Of a stretch of 64,000 nucleotides of DNA, positions 7,913 through 17,209 are shown one piece after another (the first letter of the stretch is position 1; every line of letters starts with the position of its first letter). The notes below the pieces were generated by a model. That model saw nothing but the letters and a program-made list of their open reading frames with translations, was not told the origin of the DNA and ran no database searches. The position numbers and the translations under genes are program-made. The stretch is from Clostridiaceae bacterium Marseille-Q4145 (GTDB lineage Bacteria > Bacillota > Clostridia > Lachnospirales > Lachnospiraceae), in contig JAGTTP010000001.1 of assembly GCA_018223365.1 (NCBI GenBank), positions 1,761,410 through 1,825,409 on the forward strand, in the 5' to 3' direction.

Positions 7913-8953
7913 ATGGTCAGAGTAGGAATCATCGGAGCAACCGGATATGCAGGCGGCGAACTGGTACGCCTTTTACTTGGTCATAAGGATGTAGAGATCA
8001 AATGGTACGGATCCAGAAGCTATGTGGATCAGGCCTACGCATCCGTATATCAGAATATGTTCCAGTTGGTAGATGCAAAATGTCTGGACGATAATATGGA
8101 AGCAATGGCAGATCAGGTGGATGTGATCTTCACAGCAACACCCCAGGGGCTGTGTGCATCCCTGGTAAATGAAGAGATTTTAAAAAAAGTAAAGATTATC
8201 GATTTAAGTGCGGACTTCCGTATTAAAGATGTATCTGTCTATGAAAAATGGTATGGGATCGAGCACAAAGCTCCCCAGTATATTGAAGAGGCAGTCTACG
8301 GACTGTGTGAGGTGAACCGGGAAAAAGTGAAGAAAGCAAGACTGGTAGCCAATCCGGGATGCTATCCGACTTGTAGTTTCCTTTCTGTTTATCCCTGTGT
8401 GAAAGAGGGACTCATTGATCCGAATACCATTATCATTGATGCGAAATCCGGAACTTCCGGAGCAGGAAGAGGTGCCAAGGTGGACAATCTGTTCTGTGAG
8501 GTCAATGAAAATATCAAGGCCTACGGCGTGGCAGGACACCGCCACACACCGGAGATCGAGGAGCAGTTAGGGTATGCGGCAGGTGAGCCGGTGCTCATCA
8601 ACTTTACACCGCATCTGGTACCCATGCAGAGAGGTATTCTGGTAACCGCCTATGCATCTCTGAAAAAAGACGTTATCTATGAAGAGGTAAAGGCAGTTTA
8701 TGATAAATACTACAACGACGAGTTCTTCGTCCGTGTATTAAATAAGGATGTCTGCCCGCAGACCCGCTGGGTGGAAGGCAGCAACTTTGTAGATGTGAAC
8801 TTCAAGATTGATCCGAGAACCAAGCGTATCATTATGATGGGCGCTATGGACAATCTGGTAAAAGGTGCAGCTGGACAGGCAGTACAGAATATGAATCTCA
8901 TGTTTGGATTTGAGGAAGCGGAAGGCCTTCGCATGGCTCCGGTCTTTCCGTAA
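7913..8953 (+). CDS. argC: N-acetyl-gamma-glutamyl-phosphate reductase
   Basis: 346 residues from ATG 7913. I preferred this over the in-frame ATG 7889 because GGGGAG (7898-7903) precedes it and the protein then starts MVRVGIIGATGYAGGEL, the usual ArgC N-terminus with its NADP-binding GATGYAG. The catalytic cysteine is C150 in NPGCYPT. Reduces N-acetylglutamyl phosphate to the semialdehyde, the third step of the acetylated ornithine route. First gene of a tight argC-GNAT-argJ-argB-argD operon. Confidence 0.96.
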   Translation: MVRVGIIGATGYAGGELVRLLLGHKDVEIKWYGSRSYVDQAYASVYQNMFQLVDAKCLDDNMEAMADQVDVIFTATPQGLCASLVNEEILKKVKIIDLSADFRIKDVSVYEKWYGIEHKAPQYIEEAVYGLCEVNREKVKKARLVANPGCYPTCSFLSVYPCVKEGLIDPNTIIIDAKSGTSGAGRGAKVDNLFCEVNENIKAYGVAGHRHTPEIEEQLGYAAGEPVLINFTPHLVPMQRGILVTAYASLKKDVIYEEVKAVYDKYYNDEFFVRVLNKDVCPQTRWVEGSNFVDVNFKIDPRTKRIIMMGAMDNLVKGAAGQAVQNMNLMFGFEEAEGLRMAPVFP

Positions 8954-8977
8954 ATATAGAAAAGGCAGGAAAATACA

Positions 8978-9430
8978 ATGGAAATCCGGGTAATGAAAGC
9001 GGAAGATTACGATAAATTATATGAACTGTGGATGACGATCAAGGGCTTCGGCATCCGAAGCATCGACGATTCCAGAGAAGGAGTTGCCCGCTTTCTGAAG
9101 AGAAATCCTACCACCAGCATGACTGCCTGGGACGGGGATACCCTGATTGGTGCCATTCTCTGTGGACATGACGGAAGACGGGGGTGTCTTTATCATGTAT
9201 GCGTGAGAAAAGGCTATCGCCGCCATGGCGTAGGAAAGGCCATGGTAGTTGCCTGCATGGAAGCGCTTCGGAAGGAAGAGATCAATAAAGTCACCCTGAT
9301 CGCATTTACGAAAAATGATATTGGAAATGCATTTTGGAACAAGATCGGCTGGACGGAGCGTGAAGACCTGAACTATTATGATTTCACATTAAATGAAGCA
9401 AACATTACCGCATTTATCGAGGAGGATTGA
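8978..9430 (+). CDS. GNAT-family N-acetyltransferase inside the arg operon
   Basis: 150 residues, a single GNAT domain: motif A VRKGYRRHGVGKAMV carries the Q/RxxGxG acetyl-CoA pyrophosphate loop (RRHGVG), and NAFWNKIGW is the family's C-terminal strand region. It lies 24 bases after argC and ends 7 bases before the argJ start, so it is transcribed with the acetyl-ornithine genes. A role as a short N-acetylglutamate synthase priming the cycle is attractive but unproven; an amino-acid or protein acetyltransferase is equally possible from sequence. Confidence 0.75.
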   Translation: MEIRVMKAEDYDKLYELWMTIKGFGIRSIDDSREGVARFLKRNPTTSMTAWDGDTLIGAILCGHDGRRGCLYHVCVRKGYRRHGVGKAMVVACMEALRKEEINKVTLIAFTKNDIGNAFWNKIGWTEREDLNYYDFTLNEANITAFIEED

Positions 9431-9437
9431 AGAAACC

Positions 9438-10664
9438 ATGAAGATCATTACAGGCGGAGTTACCGCAGCAAAAGGATTTGAAGCGGCATCTGTGGAAGCA
9501 CAGATCAAATACAAAAACCGGAAAGATATGGCGCTGGTTTACAGCGAAGTTCCCTGTGTGGCAGCCGGAACCTTCACGACCAATGTGGTAAAGGCAGCCC
9601 CGGTAAAATGGGATCAGGAGGTCGTATACCATTCACCGGCAGCACAGGCGGTCATCATTAATTCCGGTATCGCCAATGCCTGCACCGGAGCAGAAGGTTA
9701 TGGTTATTGTAAAGAGACTGCAGAGGCAGCAGCCAAAGCACTGGATGTACCGGAGGATTCCGTACTGGTAGCATCTACCGGAGTCATCGGCATGCAGCTT
9801 CCCATGGACCGTATTGCAGCAGGGGTGGAGAAATTGGCAGCTGCAAAGGACGGCAGCGAAAAGGAAGGTCTGGAGGCAGCCAAAGCCATCATGACCACTG
9901 ATACGAAGCCGAAATATGTGGGCGCACAGATTGAGATTGGCGGTAAGACAGTCACTATCGGCGGTATGTGCAAAGGTTCCGGCATGATCCATCCGAATAT
10001 GTGTACCATGCTTGGATTTGTCACTACCGATGCAGCTATCACCAAAGAACTGCTGCAGAAAGCCCTTTCTGATGATATCAAAGATACCTTCAATATGATT
10101 TCCGTGGATGGAGACACTTCCACCAATGATACGGTGCTTTTGCTGGCCAATGGTATGGCAGAAAACCCGGTCATCGATGACGAGAACAGTTCGGAATATG
10201 CAGAGTTTAAGAAAGCCCTCAACTATGTAAATACAGAACTCTCCAAGAAGATTGCCGGAGACGGCGAGGGTGCAACCTGTCTCTTTGAAGTAAAAGTGGT
10301 CGGTGCAGAGAGCAAGGAACAGGCTGTGACCTTAAGCAAATCCGTTGTCATGTCTACCCTGACCAAAGCAGCTATCTATGGACATGATGCGAACTGGGGG
10401 AGAATTCTCTGCGCTATGGGATATTCCGGTGCTCAGTTTGACCCGGAGAAAGTAGATCTCTATTTTGAGAGCAAAGCCGGCAAGCTGAAGATCATTGAGA
10501 ATGGCGTATCTACCGGATACAGCGAGGAAGTGGCAACAAAGATTCTTTCAGAGGATCATGTAACAGCCATTGCTGATGTGAAGATGGGTGACTGCACAGC
10601 CACTGCATGGGGCTGTGACCTGACCCATGAGTATGTGAACATCAATGCAGACTACAGAAGCTAG
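9438..10664 (+). CDS. argJ: Bifunctional glutamate N-acetyltransferase / ornithine acetyltransferase
   Basis: 408 residues from ATG 9438; AGGAGG at 9420-9425 lies slightly far upstream, but the N-terminus MKIITGGVTAAKGF is the family norm, whereas the upstream ATG 9393 lies inside the GNAT gene. Transfers acetyl from N-acetylornithine to glutamate, recycling the acetyl group. The precursor cleaves itself before the nucleophilic threonine, here T190 in HPNMCTMLGF. The residue before it is cysteine instead of the more common alanine. Between GNAT and argB in the operon. Confidence 0.95.
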   Translation: MKIITGGVTAAKGFEAASVEAQIKYKNRKDMALVYSEVPCVAAGTFTTNVVKAAPVKWDQEVVYHSPAAQAVIINSGIANACTGAEGYGYCKETAEAAAKALDVPEDSVLVASTGVIGMQLPMDRIAAGVEKLAAAKDGSEKEGLEAAKAIMTTDTKPKYVGAQIEIGGKTVTIGGMCKGSGMIHPNMCTMLGFVTTDAAITKELLQKALSDDIKDTFNMISVDGDTSTNDTVLLLANGMAENPVIDDENSSEYAEFKKALNYVNTELSKKIAGDGEGATCLFEVKVVGAESKEQAVTLSKSVVMSTLTKAAIYGHDANWGRILCAMGYSGAQFDPEKVDLYFESKAGKLKIIENGVSTGYSEEVATKILSEDHVTAIADVKMGDCTATAWGCDLTHEYVNINADYRS

Positions 10665-10704
10665 AGCCTGACAGAACGGATACGTGAAAAGAGGAGTAGA
10701 GAAC

Positions 10705-11601
10705 ATGAGAAAAGATGATGAGAAATATCTGGAGAAAGCGGCCGTCCTGGTGGAAGCTCTTCCCTATATTCAGAAATTTAACCGGAAAGTAATTGTTGTC
10801 AAATACGGCGGAAGCGCCATGGTGGATGAGAACCTGAAGAAGAGTGTGATCAGTGACGTTACCCTTCTGAAACTGGTTGGATTCAAGCCGATCATCGTAC
10901 ATGGCGGCGGCAAGGAGATCAGTAAATGGGTCGGAAAAGTCGGAAAAGAGCCGGAATTCATCAACGGACTTCGTGTGACTGACGAGGAGACCATGGAGAT
11001 TGCCGAGATGGTACTTGGCCGTGTGAATAAGAGTCTGGTCAGTATGGTAGAATCTTTAGGTGTGAAGGCCATCGGTATCAGCGGAAAAGACGGCGGACTC
11101 TTGAAAGTAAAGAAGAAATATTCTGACGGTAAGGATATTGGTTATGTGGGTGAAATCAGCGAGGTAGACCCGCAGATTTTGTTTGATATGATGGAGAAGG
11201 ATTTTCTTCCGATTATCTGTCCGGTTGGTCTGGATGATGAGTTCAACACTTACAATATCAATGCGGATGACGCAGCCTGCGCGGTAGCCCGTGCGGTAGG
11301 AGCAAATAAACTGGCATTCCTGACGGATATTGAAGGACTGTACAGAGATTTCAATGACAAGAGTTCCCTGATCTCCGAGATCAAGGTAAGTGAAGCAAAA
11401 GAACTGATTGCAGGCGGCACCATCGGCGGCGGTATGCTTCCGAAACTGTCCAACTGTATTGATGCCATCGAGGCAGGTGTATCCAGAGTCCACATTATCG
11501 ACGGAAGAATCCCTCACAGTATTCTGATGGAGATCTTCTCTGACCGTGGTGTGGGAACTGCTATTTTGGGAGATACGGAGGAAAAATTCTATCATGAGTA
11601 A
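10705..11601 (+). CDS. argB: Acetylglutamate kinase
   Basis: 298 residues from ATG 10705, chosen over GTG 10684 for GAGGAG at 10691-10696. Amino acid kinase fold: KYGGSAM binds ATP phosphate, HGGGKEIS binds acetylglutamate, and NADDAACAVA lies in the nucleotide site. Phosphorylates N-acetylglutamate, the committed step and often the arginine feedback point. The last 8 bases overlap the argD start, implying translational coupling. Confidence 0.96.
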   Translation: MRKDDEKYLEKAAVLVEALPYIQKFNRKVIVVKYGGSAMVDENLKKSVISDVTLLKLVGFKPIIVHGGGKEISKWVGKVGKEPEFINGLRVTDEETMEIAEMVLGRVNKSLVSMVESLGVKAIGISGKDGGLLKVKKKYSDGKDIGYVGEISEVDPQILFDMMEKDFLPIICPVGLDDEFNTYNINADDAACAVARAVGANKLAFLTDIEGLYRDFNDKSSLISEIKVSEAKELIAGGTIGGGMLPKLSNCIDAIEAGVSRVHIIDGRIPHSILMEIFSDRGVGTAILGDTEEKFYHE

Positions 11602-12778
11602 TCCATATATTGAAGAAGCAGAAGAGGCCATTCTTCATACCTATAACCGGTATCAGATCGTACTGGATCGTGGAGAGGGTGTACATCTTTATGATGTAAA
11701 TGGAAAAGAGTATCTGGACTTTGCAGCAGGTATCGCAGTTCAGTCTCTGGGATATAACAATAAGGAATATACTCAGGCGCTGAAAGACCAGATCGACAAA
11801 TTGACCCATATTTCCAATCTCTACTATTCTGTTCCTATGGCAGAAGCGGCAGAGAAGGTAAAAAAAGCCAGCAGACTGGAAAAAGTATTTTTTACCAACA
11901 GCGGCACCGAAGCCATTGAGGGTGCGCTCAAAGTGGCAAGAAAATATTCCTATGCAAAATACGGTGAGGACCGCTATGAGATCGTTGCCATGAATCATTC
12001 CTTCCACGGAAGAAGCCTTGGTGCTCTGTCCGTAACCGGAAATGAGAAATACAGAAAACCCTTTGAACCGCTGATCGGCGGCGTGCGTTTTGCAGATTAC
12101 AATGATCTGGAGAGCGTGAAAAGCCAGGTCAATGAGAAGACCTGTGCGATCATTCTGGAGACGGTTCAGGGTGAGGGCGGCATTTATCCGGCAACGGAGG
12201 AGTTCTTAAAAGGCGTGAAAGCACTCTGCGAGGAGAAAGATCTGATCCTGATTCTTGATGAGATTCAGTGTGGTATGGGAAGAACCGGATACATGTTCGC
12301 ATGGCAGGAGTACGGTGTGGAGCCGGATGTCATGACCTGTGCAAAGGCACTGGGATGCGGTGTTCCGGTCGGCGCATTTGTTCTTGGCAAAAAAGTGGCA
12401 GACGCTTCCCTTGCACCGGGAGACCATGGAACCACTTACGGCGGAAATCCCTTTGTCTGCGCGGCAGTCAGCAAAGTATTTGACCTTTATGAGAAGGAAC
12501 AGATTGTGGACCATGTGAAGAAGGTCGGTGGATATCTGGAGCAGAAATTAAACGCACTGGTGGAAAAGTATGATTTTCTGAAAGAACGCCGCGGAAAAGG
12601 CCTGATCCAGGGACTGGAAGTAGAAGGAAGACCCATTGGTGAGATCGTAAACCGTGGACTGGAAGAAGGACTCATCATTATTACTGCAGGCAGCAACGTG
12701 CTGCGTTTTGTTCCGCCTCTGGTTGTCACGGAAGCAGATGTGGATGAAATGATTGCCAAATTGGAGAAATGTTTTTAG
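11594..12778 (+). CDS. argD: Acetylornithine aminotransferase
   Basis: 394 residues from ATG 11594, overlapping the end of argB. Class III PLP aminotransferase: NSGTEAIEGALK cofactor phosphate loop, D222 in LILDEIQCGMGRTG contacting the pyridine nitrogen, and Schiff-base lysine K251 in CAKALGCG. Converts N-acetylglutamate semialdehyde to N-acetylornithine. Last recognised arginine gene here; argF and argH are absent from the window. The next gene starts 12 bases downstream and may be co-transcribed. Confidence 0.95.
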   Translation: MSNPYIEEAEEAILHTYNRYQIVLDRGEGVHLYDVNGKEYLDFAAGIAVQSLGYNNKEYTQALKDQIDKLTHISNLYYSVPMAEAAEKVKKASRLEKVFFTNSGTEAIEGALKVARKYSYAKYGEDRYEIVAMNHSFHGRSLGALSVTGNEKYRKPFEPLIGGVRFADYNDLESVKSQVNEKTCAIILETVQGEGGIYPATEEFLKGVKALCEEKDLILILDEIQCGMGRTGYMFAWQEYGVEPDVMTCAKALGCGVPVGAFVLGKKVADASLAPGDHGTTYGGNPFVCAAVSKVFDLYEKEQIVDHVKKVGGYLEQKLNALVEKYDFLKERRGKGLIQGLEVEGRPIGEIVNRGLEEGLIIITAGSNVLRFVPPLVVTEADVDEMIAKLEKCF

Positions 12779-12790
12779 AAAGGGGACGGT

Positions 12791-14023
12791 ATGCCAAAAA
12801 AGTTTCTTGGAATCCTGGTGATTCTGGCAGTGCTGGTGCTGGGCGCGGAGATTGTCTATGTCAGTAAGCAGAATCAGAAGCCGCAGGTAGAGCTTGAAGA
12901 GACAAGACCGATCCTTGTCTGGTACACGGATCCGGATATTCAGACTTATATGGAAGAGACGGCAGCCCAGGCTGCTGCTGCCTATGGAGTGGAGATTCAG
13001 ACGGAACTGGTGTCTGATGTGGATTATATTGAAAATATCAGTGAAAAATCCATTGCAGAAACCATGTCCGGACCAGATCTCTACATTACATCCAGTTCCC
13101 TTCTGGAAAAAGCAGCGTTGGCAGGTCTGACCACTACGCTGGATGGAAGCCGGTTTGCAGATTCCTATGGGGAAAAAGCACTCCATGCAGTGACCTATGG
13201 TGGAAAAGTCATTGCAAAACCATTTTATATTGATACAAGTTTCCTTGTGTATAATAAAAACGTAACCGATCAGATACCTGAAACCATCGATGATATTTTA
13301 ACCTATGCGGAGAATTTCGAGATGGATGATACCACAGCAGATGTAGAGACTATCTTTGAGTGGAACGTGGCAGATGTACTGGAGAACTTCATGTTTATGG
13401 GTGCATACACCAACCTGGGTGGAGACGATGGGGATGATAAGAGCCAGGTGTCTCTGGATCTTGATAAAATTGGTGAATGTATGGCCTACTATCAGAACCT
13501 GAACAGTTTCTTTGCGATTGATGCGGATACCATCAGTTCCCAGGATATTATGCAGAAATTTGTGGATGGAAAGACGGTCTATGCGGTGGTTAATGTGCCT
13601 ATGCTGGCCCAAATTGATAAGGCTGTAGACAGTGATTTCTATGGAACAGCAGCATTACCGGATCTGACGCCGGATCTGCAGGCAAGAGGATTGTCTGTGA
13701 CCAATTCGATTGTGGTCAATCCTTATTCTGTCAATGTGAGTGCGGCAGAGGCGATTGCGTCGTATATGACGGAAAATGCGGCAGGTTCCCTTTATGAGAT
13801 GGCAGGAAAGCTGCCAGCCTATCGGAAACTCTCCGAAGCTCCCACACCTGCATGGCAGACGGTATGCGAGGCTTATGATGAGGCGCAGGAGACGCCGAAG
13901 ATTATGGAGCTTTCCGATATGTGGCTGAATCTGGAGGTGACCCTTGCCGATATCTGGAGAGGGGAAGATGCTTCCGGAAAGATGCAGGCATTCTCGGAAC
14001 TTCTGTCAACCAGACTGGATTAG
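12791..14023 (+). CDS. Membrane-anchored extracellular solute-binding-like protein
   Basis: 410 residues. One N-terminal hydrophobic segment (about residues 5-24) follows MPKK; there is no lipobox cysteine, so it is probably held by an uncleaved anchor. The remainder resembles family-1 ABC solute-binding proteins: PILVWYTDPDIQTYM start, GPDLYITSSSLLEKAALAG, and KPFYIDTSFLVYNK. No permease or ATPase genes adjoin it. It starts 12 bases after argD, so it may ride on the arg transcript or read from its own promoter. Ligand unknown; an orphan binding protein or sensor is possible. Confidence 0.65.
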   Translation: MPKKFLGILVILAVLVLGAEIVYVSKQNQKPQVELEETRPILVWYTDPDIQTYMEETAAQAAAAYGVEIQTELVSDVDYIENISEKSIAETMSGPDLYITSSSLLEKAALAGLTTTLDGSRFADSYGEKALHAVTYGGKVIAKPFYIDTSFLVYNKNVTDQIPETIDDILTYAENFEMDDTTADVETIFEWNVADVLENFMFMGAYTNLGGDDGDDKSQVSLDLDKIGECMAYYQNLNSFFAIDADTISSQDIMQKFVDGKTVYAVVNVPMLAQIDKAVDSDFYGTAALPDLTPDLQARGLSVTNSIVVNPYSVNVSAAEAIASYMTENAAGSLYEMAGKLPAYRKLSEAPTPAWQTVCEAYDEAQETPKIMELSDMWLNLEVTLADIWRGEDASGKMQAFSELLSTRLD

Positions 14024-14075
14024 TATAAAATTCCAATCATGAGGATATACTTTCAAAGAAAAGGAGGTAGTTCTT

Positions 14076-14510
14076 GTGATTGGATTTTTTATTGCCCTTT
14101 TATCAGGTGCGCTTATGAGTATTCAGGGAGTATTTAATACAGAAGTGACCAGACAAAGCAGTGTCTGGGTGTCAGCTTCCTGGGTGCAGTTCTCGGCACT
14201 GCTGACCTGTCTTATTATCTGGAGTTGTTTTGACCGGCAGAATCTTCTGGCAGCGGTGCAGGTGACGCCCAAATATATGCTGTTGGGCGGTGTGATCGGC
14301 GCTTTTATTACTTATACAGTGATTCAGGGAATGTCGGCATTGGGACCGGCCAAAGCGACCATGCTTATTGTCATTGCGCAGCTGACAGTCTCCTGGGTCA
14401 TTGAACTTTTGGGAATGTTTGGCGTGGAAAAGGCAGATTTTTCCCTTCGTAAGCTCATCGGTCTTCTCATTGCAGTGGCAGGCGTGGTGGTTTTTGAATG
14501 GGAGAGTTAA
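14076..14510 (+). CDS. Small DMT-family membrane transporter (YdcZ/DUF606 type)
   Basis: 144 residues from GTG 14076, preceded by an ideal AAGGAGG (14061-14067). Four hydrophobic segments: MIGFFIALLSGALMSIQGVF, SWVQFSALLTCLIIW, MLLGGVIGAFITYTVIQGM, and LIVIAQLTVSWVIELLG with a fifth short one at the end. Size and the ASWVQFS and LGPAKATMLIVIAQL motifs fit the half-sized drug/metabolite transporter group. Substrate unknown. 52 bases after the solute-binding-like gene; no proven functional link. Confidence 0.75.
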   Translation: MIGFFIALLSGALMSIQGVFNTEVTRQSSVWVSASWVQFSALLTCLIIWSCFDRQNLLAAVQVTPKYMLLGGVIGAFITYTVIQGMSALGPAKATMLIVIAQLTVSWVIELLGMFGVEKADFSLRKLIGLLIAVAGVVVFEWES

Positions 14511-14549
14511 CCTGATTCATTTTTTGAGGCTTCTGCAGGAAGATGGTAC

Positions 14550-14578
14550 TTGTTTTTCCGAGATAAGTCCGCTACAAT
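14550..14578 (+). promoter_or_regulatory. Promoter before the ComEA-like gene
   Basis: TTGTTT (14550-14555), 17-base spacer and TACAAT (14573-14578), 42 bases upstream of the ComEA-like ATG. It would drive the ComEA-like / two-component / GerMN / comEC series, whose members overlap or are separated by about 10 bases. Confidence 0.55.
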
Positions 14579-14620
14579 AAAGAAAGGACATAATAGGCTT
14601 TTTCCAGATGGGAGAAGCGT

Positions 14621-15076
14621 ATGAGATGCATAAATAAAATGCGCCCTGGAATGGTGGGGCTGCTTGTTTTACTCTGCGGCTGTCTGACCGGCTGCAGTGT
14701 TTCTTTCTGCGGTTTTCGCGGAAAGGGAGAAGAATTTGTGTTCGTCTGCCAGGAGGAAACTGCCGGGCAGGAGAAGACTGTGCCGGAAGTTGTATCGCAG
14801 GCAGCTGCAGATCCACAGACGGAATCTGAAACTCCGGAGGCCGAGGAATCAAAGCCTGCGACAGAGGCGGTTTCCGCGGATGGCCGGATTAATATCAACA
14901 CTGCAGGAGTGGAGGAACTGACCACCTTAAAAGGAGTGGGTGAGAGCCGGGCCAATGCGATTATTGCATTCCGGGAGGAGCATGGTTCTTTTGAAAATCC
15001 GGAAGATATTATGCAGATTGCGGGCATCAAAGAAGGTATTTATGCAAAGATCAAAGACCAGATAAAAGTTCGTTGA
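14621..15076 (+). CDS. ComEA-like helix-hairpin-helix lipoprotein
   Basis: 151 residues. Lipoprotein signal: positively charged start, hydrophobic GMVGLLVLLCGC and lipobox LTGC. A low-complexity acidic linker (about residues 45-85) leads to a C-terminal double helix-hairpin-helix domain, ININTAGVEELTTLKGVGES then PEDIMQIAGIKEG, the DNA-binding fold of ComEA. It should hold incoming DNA at the outer membrane face for ComEC, encoded about 3 kb downstream. Lipid anchoring rather than the usual transmembrane anchor is a variation. It starts the run that contains the two-component genes. Confidence 0.85.
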   Translation: MRCINKMRPGMVGLLVLLCGCLTGCSVSFCGFRGKGEEFVFVCQEETAGQEKTVPEVVSQAAADPQTESETPEAEESKPATEAVSADGRININTAGVEELTTLKGVGESRANAIIAFREEHGSFENPEDIMQIAGIKEGIYAKIKDQIKVR

Positions 15077-15086
15077 GGAGACAGAG

Positions 15087-15776
15087 ATGGCACAGAGAGT
15101 ATTAGTGGTGGATGATGAAAAGCTGATCGTGAAAGGAATCCGTTTCAGTCTGGAGCAGGACGGCATGGAAGTGGACTGCGCCTATGACGGAGAAGAAGCA
15201 GTAGAGAAGATACGGGCGAATGAATATGATATTATTTTACTGGATGTGATGCTGCCTAAACTGGACGGCTTTGAAGTCTGCCAGCAGATCCGGGAATTTT
15301 CCGCAGTTCCGGTCATTATGCTTACGGCTAAAGGTGACGATATGGATAAGATTCTGGGTCTGGAGTACGGTGCTGATGATTACATTACCAAGCCTTTTAA
15401 TATTTTGGAAGTAAAGGCAAGAATCAAGGCCATTATCCGCAGAACCAGGAAGAAGACTCCGGAGAAAGAAAACCCGAAGGTGGTGGACAAAGGTGATCTC
15501 CATATGGACTGTGACAGCCGCAGACTTTCCATTGAGGGACGGGAGATTAACCTGACGGCTAAAGAATTTGACCTTCTCGAGCTGATGGCTTTGAATCCCA
15601 ATAAAGTATACAGCCGGGATCATCTGCTGAATGCTGTATGGGGGTATGATTATCCTGGTGATGTCAGAACCGTAGATGTGCATATCCGTAGATTGCGCGA
15701 GAAGATTGAGAAAAATCCAAGCGAACCCAAATATGTACATACAAAATGGGGAGTAGGATATTATTTTAATGTTTAA
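15087..15776 (+). CDS. OmpR-family response regulator (WalR/PhoB-like)
   Basis: 229 residues. Receiver domain with VVDDE, phospho-acceptor D53 in IILLDVMLPKLDG, T/K switch residues in MLTAKGDD and YITKPF; C-terminal winged helix ending in DVHIRRLREKIE and HTKWGVGYYFNV. Overall look is closest to WalR/PhoP regulators. It starts 10 bases after the ComEA-like gene, and its last 8 bases overlap the histidine kinase start, so the two are partners. Regulon unknown; cell envelope control is suggested by the GerMN lipoprotein encoded next. Confidence 0.9.
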   Translation: MAQRVLVVDDEKLIVKGIRFSLEQDGMEVDCAYDGEEAVEKIRANEYDIILLDVMLPKLDGFEVCQQIREFSAVPVIMLTAKGDDMDKILGLEYGADDYITKPFNILEVKARIKAIIRRTRKKTPEKENPKVVDKGDLHMDCDSRRLSIEGREINLTAKEFDLLELMALNPNKVYSRDHLLNAVWGYDYPGDVRTVDVHIRRLREKIEKNPSEPKYVHTKWGVGYYFNV

Positions 15777-17196
15777 GACAAAAGGTAAATTTTTCAGAAG
15801 TCTGAATTTCAGAATTATGGTTTTTTTGTTTTTGTTCAGTGTGCTGTCAGCTGTTTTTATGGCGGAAATCTTTTTGGTTTCCTATGAAAAACAGTCCATG
15901 ACGCAGCTGGCCAATGATGTGAAAAACCAGTGTCAGATTTTGGCTAATCAGGTGGTCAGTGCAGACTATTTACATAACAATAGTAATGAAGCACTGGAAA
16001 ACGACCTGGCGCAGGTGGCAACCCTGTATGATGGCCGGATTATTCTCATTGATGATAATTTTAATATTGTAAAAGACACCTATGGACTGGAGGAAGACCG
16101 TACTATTGTGGCGGAAGAAGTGGTAAAGTGCTTTAAAGGGGACACCACCAGCCATTATGTGAGCGGACGTTTTATTGAACTGACGGTGCCCATTATGACA
16201 GGAACGGATGTAGATAAGAAGATCACCGGAGTGATTCTTGCCAGTGCTTCTACGGACAGTATTCATGCCAGACTGGACGGATTCAGACATTCGGCGGAGA
16301 TCTGGGTATCTGTGATCTGTATGATTGCGCTGGCACTTGCCATTCTTCTTGCAAACTGGCTGGTACGGCCGCTGAAACATATGAATCAGTATATTGGTGA
16401 TCTGGCAGAAGGTGCGTTGGACGGAGATCTGGATATTCACGACTGCACGGAGACGGAGAATATTTCCAATACATTTAATATTATGCTGGCAAAGCTTCGG
16501 CTTATCGAGGAGTCCCGTCAGGAATTTGTTGCCAATGTGTCCCATGAATTGAAGACGCCCCTTACTTCCATGAAGGTGTTGGCGGATTCCCTGCTCATGC
16601 AGGAGGGCACACCGGTGGAACTCTACCAGGAGTTTATGCAGGATATTGCTAATGAAATTGACCGTGAAAATTCTGTCATCTCCGATCTGCTGACACTGGT
16701 GAAGATGGACCGGAAGACCACGGAATTAAATGTGGTGTCTACGGATATCAATGATTTTCTGGAACAAATCCTGAAGCGGGTCCGTCCCATTGCAGAAAAG
16801 GCCGATATTGAAGTGGTGTTTGAAAGTAACCGGAGTGTGACAGCGGAGATTGATTCCACCAAGCTGTCACTGGCTTTTACCAATCTGGTAGAAAATGCCA
16901 TTAAGTATAACCGTGAAAATGGATGGGTACGTGTAACCCTGGATGCAGACCACAAGTTTTTTTATGTAAAAGTCAGTGATTCCGGAATTGGTATTCCACA
17001 GGAATCGCTGGATTATATATTTGAACGGTTTTACCGGGTAGACAAATCTCATTCCAGGGAGATTGGAGGCACCGGTCTGGGTTTGGCAATTACCAAAAGT
17101 GCGATTGTTGCCCATCGCGGAGCCATCAAAGTGCAGAGTACCCTGGATGAGGGAACCACATTTACCGTGCGGATTCCGCTTCGGTACATTGTGTAG
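15769..17196 (+). CDS. Sensor histidine kinase
   Basis: 475 residues. Transmembrane helix at about 15-38, an extracellular sensor of about 135 residues, second helix about 176-197, then HAMP (RPLKHMNQYIGDLAEG), HisKA with phospho-acceptor H259 in NVSHELKTPL, and HATPase with N box LVENAIKYNRENG, G1 DSGIGIP, F box FERFYRVDKS and G2 GGTGLGLAI. It has no PAS domain, unlike many WalK proteins. It overlaps the response regulator and is followed after 13 bases by a GerMN lipoprotein. Confidence 0.9.
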   Translation: MFKTKGKFFRSLNFRIMVFLFLFSVLSAVFMAEIFLVSYEKQSMTQLANDVKNQCQILANQVVSADYLHNNSNEALENDLAQVATLYDGRIILIDDNFNIVKDTYGLEEDRTIVAEEVVKCFKGDTTSHYVSGRFIELTVPIMTGTDVDKKITGVILASASTDSIHARLDGFRHSAEIWVSVICMIALALAILLANWLVRPLKHMNQYIGDLAEGALDGDLDIHDCTETENISNTFNIMLAKLRLIEESRQEFVANVSHELKTPLTSMKVLADSLLMQEGTPVELYQEFMQDIANEIDRENSVISDLLTLVKMDRKTTELNVVSTDINDFLEQILKRVRPIAEKADIEVVFESNRSVTAEIDSTKLSLAFTNLVENAIKYNRENGWVRVTLDADHKFFYVKVSDSGIGIPQESLDYIFERFYRVDKSHSREIGGTGLGLAITKSAIVAHRGAIKVQSTLDEGTTFTVRIPLRYIV

Positions 17197-17209
17197 GAAG
17201 GAAAACAGC

